64,000 nt of DNA from Cryptomeria japonica. Its lineage: Eukaryota > Streptophyta > Pinopsida > Cupressales > Cupressaceae. Location: positions 647,186,468-647,250,467 of the forward strand of contig NC_081409.1 of assembly GCF_030272615.1 (NCBI RefSeq), read 5' to 3'. How positions within the stretch are numbered: position 1 is the stretch's first letter; each line of letters starts with the position of its first letter. Shown piece by piece: positions 22,969 through 35,390 of this stretch. The notes below the pieces were generated by a model, which was not told the DNA's origin, did not search any database, and saw nothing but the letters and a program-made list of their open reading frames with translations. The position numbers and the translations under genes are program-made.

Positions 22969-22980
22969 TGGTATCAAAGC
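22969..22980 (+). other. Primer binding site, internal 2 of Copia-B
   Basis: 'tggtatcaaagc' differs from the initiator-Met complement by one G-to-A change. Confidence 0.8.
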
Positions 22981-23022
22981 ATAGTCCTCTTTTGCAGAAG
23001 TTTAACAACTTGTGGAGATCCA

Positions 23023-23923
23023 ATGTCTACTAACTATTTCAAGAAGGACAGTCCTAATGGAACCAACTATGGCATATGGAAGATCAGAATGGAGACACAT
23101 CTAGGATGGTACAAACAATGGCTACATTGCTCCTACTCAAAGTCAACCTAATCCACCTAACTTGGTTAAAGATGAGGAAAATGATTGCAAGGCAAGAGAA
23201 GCACTTTTGAGCACATTATCAAATCAGAAAATCATGGGACTATTAGATAGATCAACTGCTAAAGCTATTTGGGTTCATTTGGAAAGATTGAATGAAGGAG
23301 ATTCCACAGTCAAAATTGCAAAACTTGAAAGCTTTCAGGTCAAGTATGAAAATCTAAAAATGGAAGAAGATGAAAGGATTTCTACTTTTATGGAAAGAGT
23401 AAATGAAAGTGTTTTGGGCGTTAAATATTGTGGAGGAACCTTCAGTGAAGATAAAATTGTTTCACAAGTTTTAAGAGGATTTCCACTGGCATATAAAATG
23501 AAAGTTACTGCTATAAATGAGTTGAGAACAATGCCTAATACATCAGTAACTAGGGATACATTGATTGGAAAACTTTTAGCTTTTGAAACTGAGGAATTTG
23601 ATATTGTTGCTACTATAAAGAAAGATTTAGCCTTTAAAGCATCAACATCATCTACACCATCTTTTGAAAAATCTGATTGGAAAGCATTTTATGCAAGAGA
23701 ACTTGAGGAAAGCAGGAGAGAAAATGAAGAATTTGAAGAACTTGAAGCACTATTTGCAAGGAAAATGCCTAAAGGTCCAGTTGGAACTAAGTATGAAGGT
23801 AAAGCACCCTTTAAATGTTTTAACTATAATAAGATTGGTCATATGGCTTCGAGATGCCCTGATAGACATGATAGACTAAGAGAAGAAGCTAGAAGAACAT
23901 ATAAGCCTAACCCTGAATATTAG
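23023..23923 (+). pseudogene. gag: Copia-B internal 2 gag (frameshifted)
   Basis: It starts at the ATG equivalent to 17379. Relative to internal 1 it lacks 6 bp ('cttgat' region) near 23057 and has a further deletion near 23100-23120 that shifts the frame. The main body is open from 23162 to 23923. The central region is as in internal 1, and the C-terminal knuckle reads C-F-N-Y-N-K-I-G-H-M-A-S-R-C: the second Cys is Tyr. A TAG ends it at the same place as in internal 1, so that stop probably predates the duplication of the array. Confidence 0.83.
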
Positions 23924-24455
23924 AGATACAAATTTAAGAGGAATAAAGATAAATCTTGTTATCTTGTTGATGAAGGAGTCACTGATGATTCTGATGAAGA
24001 TCCGACATACAATGGATGGGTTTTTGTTGCTATAACAGAAGATCAACCGACACCTACTGTTCAACCGGTAGAGTAGGCCCTGGCAACTAAAGTTGAAGTT
24101 AAGGATGAATGGATCATTGATTCAGGATGTTCACATCATATGACTGGTGATAAAGGTAAATTATTGAACTTCCAAGAATATAATGGAGGTTTGGTAAGAT
24201 TTGGAGATGATAAACTTGTTTGATCAAAGGAAAAGGCACTATATCTCTGATGGTATGCATAATACTGACAATGTTTACTATGTAGAAGGTTTAAAGCATA
24301 ATTTTTTGAGTGTTGGTTAATTAGTTGAGAAAGGATTTCAGTTACAATTCAAGAATTGAAAATGCAAAATTATGAACAGAATTGGTTTGTAAATTGCAAT
24401 CGGTAATCAAACTAGAGGAAACATCTTTCATTTAAATAACAAAGAAAAGACATGA
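23924..24455 (+). pseudogene. Copia-B internal 2 protease region (broken)
   Basis: D-S-G-C-S-H-H-M-T-G-D is intact near 24119-24152, unlike internal 1. Small deletions near 24215-24255 shift the frame, and stops follow near 24317 and 24390. Confidence 0.78.
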
Positions 24456-25607
24456 TTGATAGCACACATTGATGAAAGTTGGCTATGGCATAAGAGACTT
24501 TGGCATGTAAATTTTGATTGCATGGTAAAAATCAGTACTACTAAGGCAATTAGAGATTTACGTAAGATTGCTAAACCTCACAATCCAGTATGTAAGGAAT
24601 GTCAATTTGGAAAACAAGTTAGAGCATCTTTTAAAAGTATTCCAAAAAAATCCAATAATACTCATGACTTAATTCACACTGATTTATGTGGTCTAGCTAG
24701 AACTAAAAGCTTACAAGGTGATAGATATTTCATGCTAATCATTGATGAGTATTCTAGAATGTGTTGGGTTACTTTTCTCAGAGAAAAATCAAAAGCACTT
24801 GGGAAATTCAAACTATTCAAAGCAATGGTAGAAAATGAAACCGGTAAGAAAATCAAATATCTGAGATCAGATCAAGGAGGTCAATTCACATCTAAGGAAT
24901 TTAATACATTTTGTGAAGTGAATGGAATCAGAAGATAGTTATCAGCACCCCAGACACCACAAAAGAATGTAGTTGTAGAAAGGAAAAACACAACTATTTT
25001 GGACGCAAATAGAAGTATGTTATCTGAAGCAAATATACTACATGTATATTAGAGAGAGGTATTAAGCACAATGGTCTATACATTCAACAAAGTGCACATC
25101 AAAGTTGAAACTAGTAAGACCCCTCATGAACTATGGTTTGGTATTACTCCTACTTTTAAATATTTTAGAATATTTGGAAGTAAATGCTATATTAGAAGAG
25201 ATGAGTATGTTGGAAAATTTGATCCTAGAAGTGATGAAGGAATATTTCTTTGTTATTCATCTAAGAGTAAAGAATATAGATGTTTTAACAAGAGATTACA
25301 GAAAATTGTTGAATGTACAAATATGAAGATTGATGAACAGTTTAGAGGAACTTCAAGGTATATAGACTCTGAACTGGCAATAGCGATACTGAAAAATGAA
25401 CCTACATTTAATCCATCAGTACAAAATGAAGATCCAGTTACCTTGGTATCATATGAAAATTCCACTATAATTGAGGAACAACAACAAACAAAGACACCCC
25501 AATATGTAAGATTGAACCACTCTCAAAATCCGATAATTGGGAACAAGTATCAAGGAGTTATGACAAGAGGAAGACTGGAAAATGAAGAGGTATGTCTTAT
25601 TTCTTAA
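24456..25607 (+). pseudogene. Copia-B internal 2 integrase (broken)
   Basis: Open pieces 24456-24938 and 25071-25607. The first has 'SWLWHKRLWHVNFDCM' (one zinc-ligand-region Cys changed to Trp), 'CKECQFGKQ', 'HTDLCGLARTKS' and 'RSDQGGQF'. A TAG (CAG to TAG) at 24936-24938 interrupts before the third motif, which keeps the Glu ('VVVERKNTT'). The second piece is the C-terminal segment and the linker to RT. Confidence 0.82.
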
Positions 25608-26477
25608 ATTGAACCATCATCAATTAATGAGGCATGTGAAGATAAACACTGGATTAAAGCTATGGAAGAGGAACTAGAACAAATTGAGAAGAATAACACA
25701 TGGACATTAGTTCCCCGGCCTAAGGACAAAAATGTGATTGGAACAAAATGGGTATTCAAAAACAAACTAAATGAAGATGAGAAGGTAATCAAAAATTAAG
25801 CAAGACTAGTGTGTAAGGGATATTCTCAGAAAGAAGGAATTGATTATAATGAAACCTTTGCACCGGTAGCTAGAATTGAGGCACTTAGATTATTCTTGGC
25901 TTTTGCAGCACACAAGAACTACAAAGTATATTAAATGGATATTAAATGTGCATTTCTAAATGGAGATCTTGAAGAAGAAGTTTACATTGAGCAACCTGAT
26001 GGATTTTCTTTGACAGATAACAAAGATATGTTTTGCAGACCAAGGAAAGCTTTGTATGGGTTGAAGCAAGCTCCAAGAGCTTGGTATGCTAGATTGGATA
26101 AATATCTTTTGAAGATTCATTTTTCTAAAGGTAATGCTGACAACAACTTATACTATAAAGTGACTAATGATAACATCTTGGTTATAGAAATTTTTTTTGA
26201 TGATATAATATTTGGAGGAGAAGATAGATTATGTAAAAACATTTCTTTTGAAATGCAACATGAATTTGAAATGTTTATGATTGGAGAGATAAAATTCTTT
26301 TTAGGATTGCAGATTTCACAGACTGATAAAGGTATATTCTTGAGTCAATCCAAGTACCTGAAGGAGTTACTAGAGGAATCTGGGATGGAGAACTCTAAAC
26401 CAGTAAGCACACCTATGACTACAAATGACAAATTATCACTAAGGGATGAATCTACACCTGTTAATCTAACTAGGTAA
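25608..26477 (+). pseudogene. Copia-B internal 2 reverse transcriptase (broken)
   Basis: '[20 protein letters not shown]' is followed by stops near 25797 and 25932 (CAA to TAA). An open 180-codon piece (25935-26477) covers 'MDIKCAFLNGDLEEEVYIEQ', '[19 protein letters not shown]' and F-F-D-D-I-I-F-G-G, in which the residue before the catalytic Asp pair is Phe instead of Val. Confidence 0.83.
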
Positions 26478-27146
26478 AAATCTATGATAGGAGGCCTATT
26501 GTATTTGACACAAAAAAGACCAGATATTATGAATGCAGTATGTATTGTTTCAAGATTTCAGAGTAATCCTAGAGAAAATCATGAATCAATAGTAAAATGG
26601 ATTTTTTGGTACCTACAAGGCACTACAAATCTTGGTTTATGGTATCCTAGAGATGAAATTTTTTAATTATGTGCATACACAGATGTAAATTGGGCAGAAG
26701 ATGTGGATGACAAAAAAAGCACCACCGACGGAGCATTTTTTTTTGGAAACAGATTAATTTCTTGGTTGAGTAAGAAACAAAGTTGTACATCTTTATCAAT
26801 AGAAGAATCAAAATATGTTGCAGCAGCAACTAACTGTACACAGGTATTATGGCTTAAGCAAATGTTGAAGGACATAAAGGTAAAATGCAAGGAACCGATA
26901 ACTATCTATTGTGATAACACTGCAACAATTGATATATCTAAGAATCCGGTACTACACTCTAAAACTAAACATGGTTCTATCAAATTGAACTTTCTGAAAG
27001 AGAATGTTGAAGCAAAAGAAGTAAAACTGGTTTATGTGAATACTAAAGAGAAAATTGTAGATATTTTCACTAAGCCTTTGCCTAAGGAGACTTTTGAATA
27101 TCTCAGAGACTAGCTTGGGGTCATACCCCCATTGGTAGAGACTTAG
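26478..27146 (+). pseudogene. Copia-B internal 2 RNase H (broken)
   Basis: The piece 26484-26666 ('YLTQKRPDIMNAVCIVSRF') ends at a TAA. 26703-27113 holds 'DDKKSTTDGAFFF', 'YCDNTATIDISKNPVLHSKT' and 'VDIFTKPLPKE', ending at a TAG; the frame runs on to 27144-27146 as in internal 1. Confidence 0.82.
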
Positions 27147-27516
27147 ACAGTTGATGTTTGTCATCAATCGGTAGAACTAACAGAGAAATATTTTATTCTG
27201 TCTTTGATGAGGAGAGATACTTCTTAGGGGGAGTAGTTGGCATACTAAATTAGTTGGTATTTTGTATTTGAACCTGGCTTTTGTATTGGCTTTGACATTT
27301 GATGTCAAAGGGAGAGAGATTGATATGGAAAAACACAAGGAGAACACTATTACTCTCAAGGGGAGAGACTATTACTTTGAGAGAGACTAATTACTCTTTG
27401 TATCTGAATTTTGATTCCTGTTATGATCTCTTTTGGGAGATTATTGGTTTATTGGTTTGTGGCATTTCTATTTTGGCACTATGATGGTTTTTCCATCTTG
27501 TGCTGCCATCAATGCC

Positions 27517-27528
27517 AAAGGGGGAGAT
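27517..27528 (+). other. Polypurine tract, Copia-B internal 2
   Basis: 'aaagggggagat' touches the TG of LTR 3. Confidence 0.85.
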
Positions 27529-28579
27529 TGTTGGTATTTTGGCATGGTTTTGTCATTGATGTCAACACCTATCAACACTTATCAACTCTAGCACTTTGGA
27601 GAAATGGTTATATTCACCAGCAAGCAAGTGACTTTATGCACAGTCACCGATATCTGGTACACCGATAGGATATATTATTCACCGACACTTGGAATGACAT
27701 GGAAAATATCTGGTTATGTCGAAGACATCATTTGGACACGGTGTCTTGGAGATATGTTCATTGGATTATTTGTGTTTGCATTTATTTTTTTACCGGCAAG
27801 TAGGTCCAAATTAAGCACCGACAGGCTTATCTATTCCAGATCAGCACAACATGCTTTGAAGATGATTTTGTTGTTATTGTAAATGCATTAAGCCGACATG
27901 TTGAATCAAATATTGCATCAGTTATTGATTTACTTGTAAATTCATTTTATGATAATATCTTTTAGAGCTGACCTACTAAAATTGGTCTTAGGTTATGGTA
28001 TATATGTAATATCGATAGGTGATAAGGAAAAAGAACTATAAGAAGGTATATGCAAGAATAAGCAGAGCTATACATGCAGACATCATTTAAGGTGAAGCAA
28101 GGTTTTTGTTAAGGCATATCAGAACTGAATCGGTACTGAATCTAACATATGAAGATGCTATTTTGAGCAATACATTATTATTGGATTTAACCATCCAATT
28201 GTAGTCAGTGTGACTCCTATTTGTGTTTGAGCAGTGAGCTCTAGGAGCTTGGCCTTTCTGCATGTGCAGACCCCATTTGTATACACATACTATCTGCAAT
28301 AGTATCATGTGATTGTGGGTAAGGTTTCCCATCATGGTTTTTCCCCTTACAGGGTTTCCACATACAAATATTGGTGTTATGTGTAGTGGATATTATTGTC
28401 TTTTTGTTTTATGCATTAATCTTTACCAGTACTATAATTAATTGATAAACTGTGTACCAGCATAAAGTCTGATTTACCGGTATTAAGCATTATGGTTGGT
28501 TAAGTTGTTTTTAGTTTGAATTTATTTGACAACTGATTCACCCCCCCCCCCCCCTCTCAATTATCTCCGTGACCTAACA
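27529..28579 (+). repeat. Copia-B LTR 3
   Basis: Starts 'tgttggtattttggcatgg' and ends 'gacctaaca'. A run of 14 C lies at 28541-28554 in the conserved C-run motif. 'ttgtcattgatgtcaa' is at 27550-27565. The next base begins the resumed Copia-C LTR. Confidence 0.93.
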
Positions 28580-29929
28580 GGGGGGAGGTTGAATCAGTAT
28601 ACTAAACTTTCACCAAACTCAAAAACAACCTCTCAAGACAAACTCAGAACTGACTGGTTCAAACACTGCACTACAAATTAAAATATAACTGTCAAGTATA
28701 TTGGTTGACTCTCATATAAGAATAACAATAAAAATACTCTGAAACTCTCATACCTTTTGACCAAAACATCCAAATACTTTATTGACAAAAGTAAAAGCAC
28801 ATTTCAGATTACAGTCGGTCATCATATCATATCTAAGTGGATTTAGCAGTTAAGCAAATTAACCATAGCAAACATAACCACAAAAACATTCACCACTTGA
28901 TAGAATGATTTTGACGTGGAAACCCATAAAGGAAAAACCATGGTGGGGATGAATACCCAAAAGTATTTTGAACTCTTCTGAAGTTCGCCTTGTTAGGAGC
29001 CAAGCCTGTTAAAGCTTTACAATAAGTCTTGTTAAGAACAAATCTTGTTACGGACCACCTGGTTAAGGGATTGACTATAATTCCATACTAGAAGCCATAC
29101 CCTATTAGGAGTAACCTCGGTAGAGGATTTGAAATCCAAGCTAATGGATCACCTATTTAGAGGCTTTAGATAACACCAAGCATGTTAGAGCTTACCTGGT
29201 TAAGGGATTTGACTATTGTAATTATTAGAGAACAATGGGGGTTTGTTGATATGGTGAATAGCACTACACTACTTGATTAGATCCTTTTCATGCTCCTATC
29301 TACCTTCACACATACTGCAAATACACCTTCTAGTTTGGCAACCAATCACTCTTACATTCAACTAAAATTGCCAAATCTACAACAAAACAACTCATCGACC
29401 TTATAAGAAAAACAATAGGTCGGTAACACATCACAAACTTAAGATCTCATAGAGATTACAAACAAATCGGTTCAAGTATGACTGTTGGATTACATAGAAA
29501 TCATTTCACATGATTCAAGACAGCCTTTCCTACTCCTTGTTCATCACTTCATCGATCCTTGTAACTCATCACATGGTTTCCACTACATGCAAAGTACTCA
29601 CTCATTCCCAAGATAAAACCATTATCTCTATGCACCAAAAACCATTTGAAACTCTTCCCATGCAACATGCATAGGTGTCATAATCATTACCGCTCATCAT
29701 TTGATCATAAACCAATACAACCGATTCACAATTCTCCATCTATTAGGGTTTAGCACATCAACAGGTAGGGTTACTGGTTGATCTTACTGCTTCTCTAGTA
29801 ATACCGGTTTCCTTCACTAGCTCACCTACTGGTTAAAAAACAACATCATTACAATATCATTACTAGTTATAATTGACATCAATGACAACATAATAGTTCA
29901 TCAATGAAATCTTCATGCAAATGCTAACA
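28580..29929 (-). repeat. Copia-C left LTR (3' LTR), second fragment
   Basis: It continues the LTR interrupted at 16272 and aligns with 53123-54490 and 60363-61718. On the - strand it begins 'tgttagcatttgc' right after the polypurine tract. The two fragments total about 1,403 bp. The reverse complement of the conserved U3 motif is at 29873-29888. Confidence 0.9.
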
Positions 29930-29941
29930 ATCTCCCCCTTT
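29930..29941 (-). other. Polypurine tract, Copia-C internal A
   Basis: On the - strand 'aaagggggagat' directly precedes the LTR. A second, similar tract lies about 190 bp away near 30120-30131. Confidence 0.85.
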
Positions 29942-30295
29942 GGCATTGATGGCAATACAGGTATCAATACCCTTGATTGTTATGATTGTGAATAGGAATC
30001 CTTGTTTACATTTTACCATGTACTCTCCTTCAAATGAGTCTCCATGTCTTCATCTAGTAACTGGCTATAGATCTTTTCTCTATCAATCATACAATTCTTT
30101 TCCCCATAATCATATAGTTCTTCTCCACCTTTGACAACAATGCCAAATTGATAGTAAAACATGCAGTGTCATACTTCACTATTCCGCATCAACAATTTGC
30201 AGCTTGATGCTCCCCCTATGGAATAATTCCACTCTACACCAATCCTTCTTCAAGATTCTTCAATTAGCTTCGGGACTGATGTATTCCACATCTTC

Positions 30296-30832
30296 TTAAT
30301 TGACTTCATGTAGGGGCACAACCCCTAGCTGACCTCTAAGATACTCAAAAGTAGTCTTAGGTGGCGGTTTAGTAAAGATATTTGCTAGCTGCTCCTTAGT
30401 AGATACATGCTCCAATAACACATCTTTACTCTGCACTTTCTCTCTCAAGAAATGATATTTCAGCTCAATATGCTTGGTTCTAGCATGCAACACCGGGTTC
30501 TTTGAAATATTTATTGCACTAGTGTTGTCACATAAAATATTTATAGGATCTGTAATCTTCAGCTTGAATCCTTCTAGAATGTATTTCATCCAGATTATCT
30601 GGGTACAATTCATATATGCTGCAACATATTCAGTTTCAGCAGTGGATTCTGATATACAACTCTACTTCTTACTACTCCATGATACAAGTCTTCCTCTAAG
30701 AAAGAATGCACCATCGGTTGTGCTTTTCTTATCATCAACATTACCTGCCCAGTCTGCATCTGTATAAAGCTTCAAATCAAATTTAGCTACATATGGATAC
30801 CATAATCCATAGTCAATAGTACCTTTCAAATA
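30296..30832 (-). pseudogene. Copia-C internal A RNase H (broken)
   Basis: On the - strand: a 'YTDADWAGNVDDKKSTTDG'-type segment near 30690-30770 with a stop (TAG) before 'NCTQIIWMKYILEGFKLK'. Then an open 105-codon piece (30296-30613) with 'LCDNTSAINISKNPVLHART', 'HVSTKEQLANIFTKPPPKT' and 'LRGQLGVVPLHEVN' to the terminal stop. Confidence 0.8.
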
Positions 30833-31922
30833 TCAGAATATCCTTTTGGTTTCTATCAAGTGTGTCTCCTTTGGATTCTTTTGAAATCTGGCAGCTAAAC
30901 ATACTACATGAGAAATGTTCGGTCTGTTGTGAGCAACATAATGCAGTTTCCCTATCATTGATTTGTACTCCTTTTCATCAACATATGCGACATCATCCTC
31001 ACATAGTTTACAACCTATGTGTCCCAACTAGTTTATAGTCACTCATTCCAAATGTCTTCAATACCTCTTTCACATACTTAAACTATGTGATAAAAATACC
31101 ACTCTTCATCTGCTAAATTTGCAAACCTATGAATAATTTTATCTCTCCTACTAGAGACATTTCAAATTCACTTTTCATCTCATTTGCAAAGTCATCACTC
31201 ATGTTATCATTGCCTCCAAATATGATATCATCCACAAACACTTCACTAACTAGTATCTTATCTCCTTCAGATTTGAGATATATATTGTTGTCTTCACTGG
31301 TTCTCAGAAAATGTATCTTCATTAGGTGTGAATGTATCCTTTCATACCATGCTCTCAGTGCTTACTTCAAACCATATAGTGCATTTTATAATTTACACAC
31401 CATATCCTTTGCATCAGTCAAAGTAGAACCATCTGGCTGCTCAATGTATAATTCTTCTTCTAGTATTCTATTTAGAAATGTTGACTTCACATCCATCTGA
31501 TATACTTTGAATACTTTATATGTTGCAAATACAATTAGAGTCCTAACACCTTCCAATCTAGCAACTGGTGCAAATGTCTCACCATAGTCTCCTCCTTCTT
31601 CATGTGCATAACCTTTGCATATCAATCTAGCTTTGTTTTTGAATACTACTCCATCTTCATTCAACTTATTTGTAAATACCCATTTAGTATCTATCACATT
31701 TTTATTCATCGATCTGGGTAATAGGGTCCATGTATTGTTCTTCAAAACCTGGTCAAGCTTCTCTTCCATAGCTTTAATCCAGTGATCATCTCCAAATGCT
31801 TCCTTGGCAGTTCTAGGCTCAATAGTGGAGACCGTGCGAGAATTCTCTCTAATTCTTCTTTTGGTTAACACTCTAGCATCTTTATCTCCAATAATCTTGT
31901 CAGGATTATGATTGAGTCTCAC
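30833..31922 (-). pseudogene. Copia-C internal A reverse transcriptase (broken)
   Basis: The open piece 31386-31922 has '[20 protein letters not shown]', 'ARLICKGYAHEEGGDYGETF' and '[12 protein letters not shown]'. A frame break follows in the 'LYGLKxAxRAW' region. The piece 31113-31322 has the catalytic F-V-D-D-I-I-F-G-G-N-D. The piece 30833-31027 is the C-terminal 'SMIGKLHYVAHNRPNISH' segment, with a small deletion against internal B near 31015. Confidence 0.82.
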
Positions 31923-32487
31923 ATACCTTAGAATGACCTAATCATTATCTTCAGGTTCTTCTTCTTCACTTTCATCCCTTTCTTCTAAATCTACCTATTC
32001 TGGTTGAACTAGTACTATAACATTCACTTCACTAGCTTTTGGCTTCACTGGTTCTGGTTCCAAAATCAAAATGCAAGGTTCATCTTCCTACTTTTCCTTA
32101 TTGGTTTCTCCTGAAACTTCAAGACACTCATCCACTTGGACATTAACACTTACGATGATTCTTCGTGTCTGATTATTATAAAATTTGTAGGCCTTACTCT
32201 TGGTGGAGTAACCAAGAAATATGCCTTCATCACTCTTAGCCTCAAACATACTAACACAGTCACCTCTCTTGATAAAATATTTACCGCCAAAAATCTTAAA
32301 ATAACTAACATTAGGTGATCTACCATACTAGTATTCATAAGGATTTTTATCCTTACCTCTCTTTACCAATATCTGGTTCATAGTGTAGACAGTTGTACTG
32401 AAAGGTTCTCTCCAGAATTTTTTGGGTACTCCTCCTTGTATAAGCATCATTCTAGCAGCTTCAACAATTGACAAATTGTTCCTCTTT

Positions 32488-32492
32488 GTAAT
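32488..32492. repeat. Target-site duplication of Gypsy-1, left
   Basis: 'gtaat' before the TG of the left LTR; 'ataat' at 49586-49590 after the right LTR (one G/A mismatch). The uninterrupted site is represented in Copia-C internal B near 58343-58350. Confidence 0.75.
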
Positions 32493-33691
32493 TGTTAAGG
32501 CTCAAATTTGCACCCTACTAAACTACAAGTTTAGTAATTTGGCCTAACATGGGATTCACTTCTGCATGTGGGCAATGCGCAAATTGAAATGAAACCTCCG
32601 GTTCCTAGGCCGGCTCCTATTGGATAAATCGCCTATTTGCTCTTCTAACAACTGAAAACTTGGTAGGAAAAGGGAAGAGAAAAGGAAACAATAAAAATAA
32701 ACTAAGTAACTAGGTGATTCACCAAACTTTGAGGGAAACTAAAATGATAATGACAGGTCTCTTATTGCAAAAATTTCTATTTTAGTGGGTAACACTTCTG
32801 TTCTATATAGGCCTGCATAAATGTTTCACAGAAAGGTCCTAGACTGAGCAATCAAGGAAAATATATATTCACATGAAAGCTCCATGTTCTTGTGGACACA
32901 AACTACAACCTGCAAACAAAATACACTTCTGCAACTCGGCTCTTGATGAGACAAAATAACAAGGAATAATACAATTCACTGGTTACCTTTATCAATCATG
33001 CTATGAACACAACGATACAGAAAGAAAAGAAGGCTTGAAAAAGAAACTTAATAAAACCTTGCTCCAAAAGATGCTGTCATCATATATTCAGTCTCCAAGA
33101 TTGAGTTACAGAAATTATACAAGAAAATATGCTAAGGACAAAATGTTGTCACAAGAGCCTTCTCTGCATAATCAGAACTAACTCCCAAAATAGTGTCTTT
33201 AGGCACTAAGTACAAAAACCCCAACTGATTTGGGTCGGATGCAGAAAAAATGCCTCAAAAAGAGGAGTCTAGAAGACACCAAAGAGGGCTATAAACCTGG
33301 AAAAGTCTTTCTTAATAAATAATCAACCCAAAAAAGCACTAGAAACAGCCTCAAAACACTTAATCAAATAATAAAGGCTCCCCAAAATGGTGGAAAAGTC
33401 CAACTTCGACCCTTTACCTAAAATTGCTCCAACCTCCCTAGATTTGTTCCATTTGGTTTCAAACAACCTCATGTTCCTAAAAAGACGCTCTTGTCTCCAA
33501 AAATATCTCACTCCTTTTGAATGCTTCCCAAGTGGTTATGAGTGATCCTATATGCTCTCCTTATGTCTCCAAACTGAAAAGACTTCTTTCAATGAAAGCC
33601 TTATCTCTCCTGAATTAACTCCTCCTTCAAAACTAAGTCAAAAGACTTAGTCTCCTTCTTGCATATGAATATACCTTTTACATTTCGAATA

Positions 33692-33731
33692 ATATTTAAT
33701 TACAATTTATAATTGCATTGTAATTAAATAT
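33692..33731. repeat. 15-bp perfect inverted repeat in left Gypsy-1 LTR
   Basis: Arms 33692-33706 'atatttaattacaat' and 33717-33731 'attgtaattaaatat', loop 10 nt. The same structure is at 45644-45683 in the right LTR. AT-rich, so chance or a cruciform-prone spot are both possible. Confidence 0.6.
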
Positions 33732-34099
33732 CTTTTACAAAAAGATACCATCTTTTAACCAAGGAAGAAAACCAAAAAAAATACAATAAAAAGAATAAAA
33801 ATAAAACATATTTGATATATCGATGGAAAATTAAACATCTATTTTATCAAATACATTTTATTTTTATTACTTTGCATATTTTATGGAAAGCCCAGTGGAC
33901 TTGAAGGAAAATAAAAAATTACAAAGGGTTTTTGATAACCCTAAAAGTCTTGCACTCCCATCGCATTTTTCATTTTGCAAAGTGAAAAACCATTTGGAAA
34001 GTTCTCGAGGGTTTGGTGCCGCCATGGATGAAGGGTACTGGGCTTCCTGAGTCTTCATCTCTGAATGCAAATCCTCTTTTCTACAGGTATGCTCGCCAC

Positions 34100-34440
34100 A
34101 TTTACCAGGAAACTTACTGTGTCCGTTTTTATCTTGCATACACTACGTTTTGCTACATATTTACCAGGAAGATAACGCGCTGTGTTTGTTTTTTTTTTTT
34201 TCACATTTAGCACGCACATACATTTTGCACTTTGCACGCATTTGCCAGGAAACTTGCTGTATCCGTTTTTATCTTGCATACACTACGTTTTGCATACATA
34301 TTTACCAGGAAGATAACGCGCTGTGTTTGTTTTTTTTTTTTCACATTTAGCACGCACATACATTTTGCATTTTGCACGCATTTGCCAGGAAACTTGCTGT
34401 ATCCATTTCTTTACATCTTGCACATTCATTTACCAGGAAA
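34100..34440. repeat. 140-bp tandem repeat in left Gypsy-1 LTR
   Basis: 'ccaggaaactt' anchors recur exactly 140 bp apart (34105, 34245, 34385). Each unit includes a long T-run, 'ttgcatacactacgttttg', and an inner half-repeat 'accaggaagataacgcgctg'. Two full units plus a partial third are present; degenerate extra anchors occur near 35283 and 35343. The T-runs differ between the two LTRs. Confidence 0.8.
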
Positions 34441-34492
34441 GAAAAACAAAATGCTGTGTCTGTTTTCTTTAGAGAATGATTTTTCTCACTAT

Positions 34493-34985
<493 letters not shown>

Positions 34986-35390
34986 AGCGTTGAATGTTCA
35001 CCACCTCTATTGACCACGCCTTCTATAATGTGTTTGGCAATGTTATACTTGCTGCCAGGACCCCACGCAGGCTGGGTGAAGGGCTATATACAAGCCACGA
35101 TTCCCATTCACTATGAGTCGCCACTATTTTCAGCTATAGTCCTCGTATTTGAACTGGTTCGAACTATGGGCAAGAGCAAGTATTATGTATTTGTGAGCAA
35201 GCCACGTAATCTCCAAACCCTTGGATTATTCTGCAGAACTAGAAGACTCTGTGTCTGTTTTTTACATATTGCGCATACACATTTACCAGAAAAGTAACGT
35301 GCTGTGTCCTTTTTTCCACATTTTGCTTGTTTCGCACCATATTACCAGGAAACTTGTTACTATCATTGCATTCCATAACACCGCATCCTT

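Larger units (their letters stand above)
16273..28579 (+). mobile_element. Copia-B tandem array (LTR-internal-LTR-internal-LTR)
   Basis: Three LTRs of 1,049, 1,060 and 1,051 bp (16273-17321, 21907-22966, 27529-28579) separate two internals of 4,585 and 4,562 bp. Each internal has its own primer site, gag, protease, integrase, RT, RNase H and polypurine tract in copia order. The middle LTR is shared. The flanks are the two halves of one Copia-C LTR. The TSD is a G-run ('gggga'-like) that cannot be fixed exactly because of homopolymer length. Both internals are dead. Confidence 0.92.

Noticed and set aside
16273-28579. Two separate, neighbouring Copia-B elements
   Set aside because: Only one LTR lies between the internals and no TSD is seen at that joint. 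Two insertions would need four LTRs or a nested arrangement.
34100-34440. CRISPR-like array because of regularly spaced repeats
   Set aside because: The unit is a 140-bp tandem repeat without variable spacers, in plant retroelement DNA.
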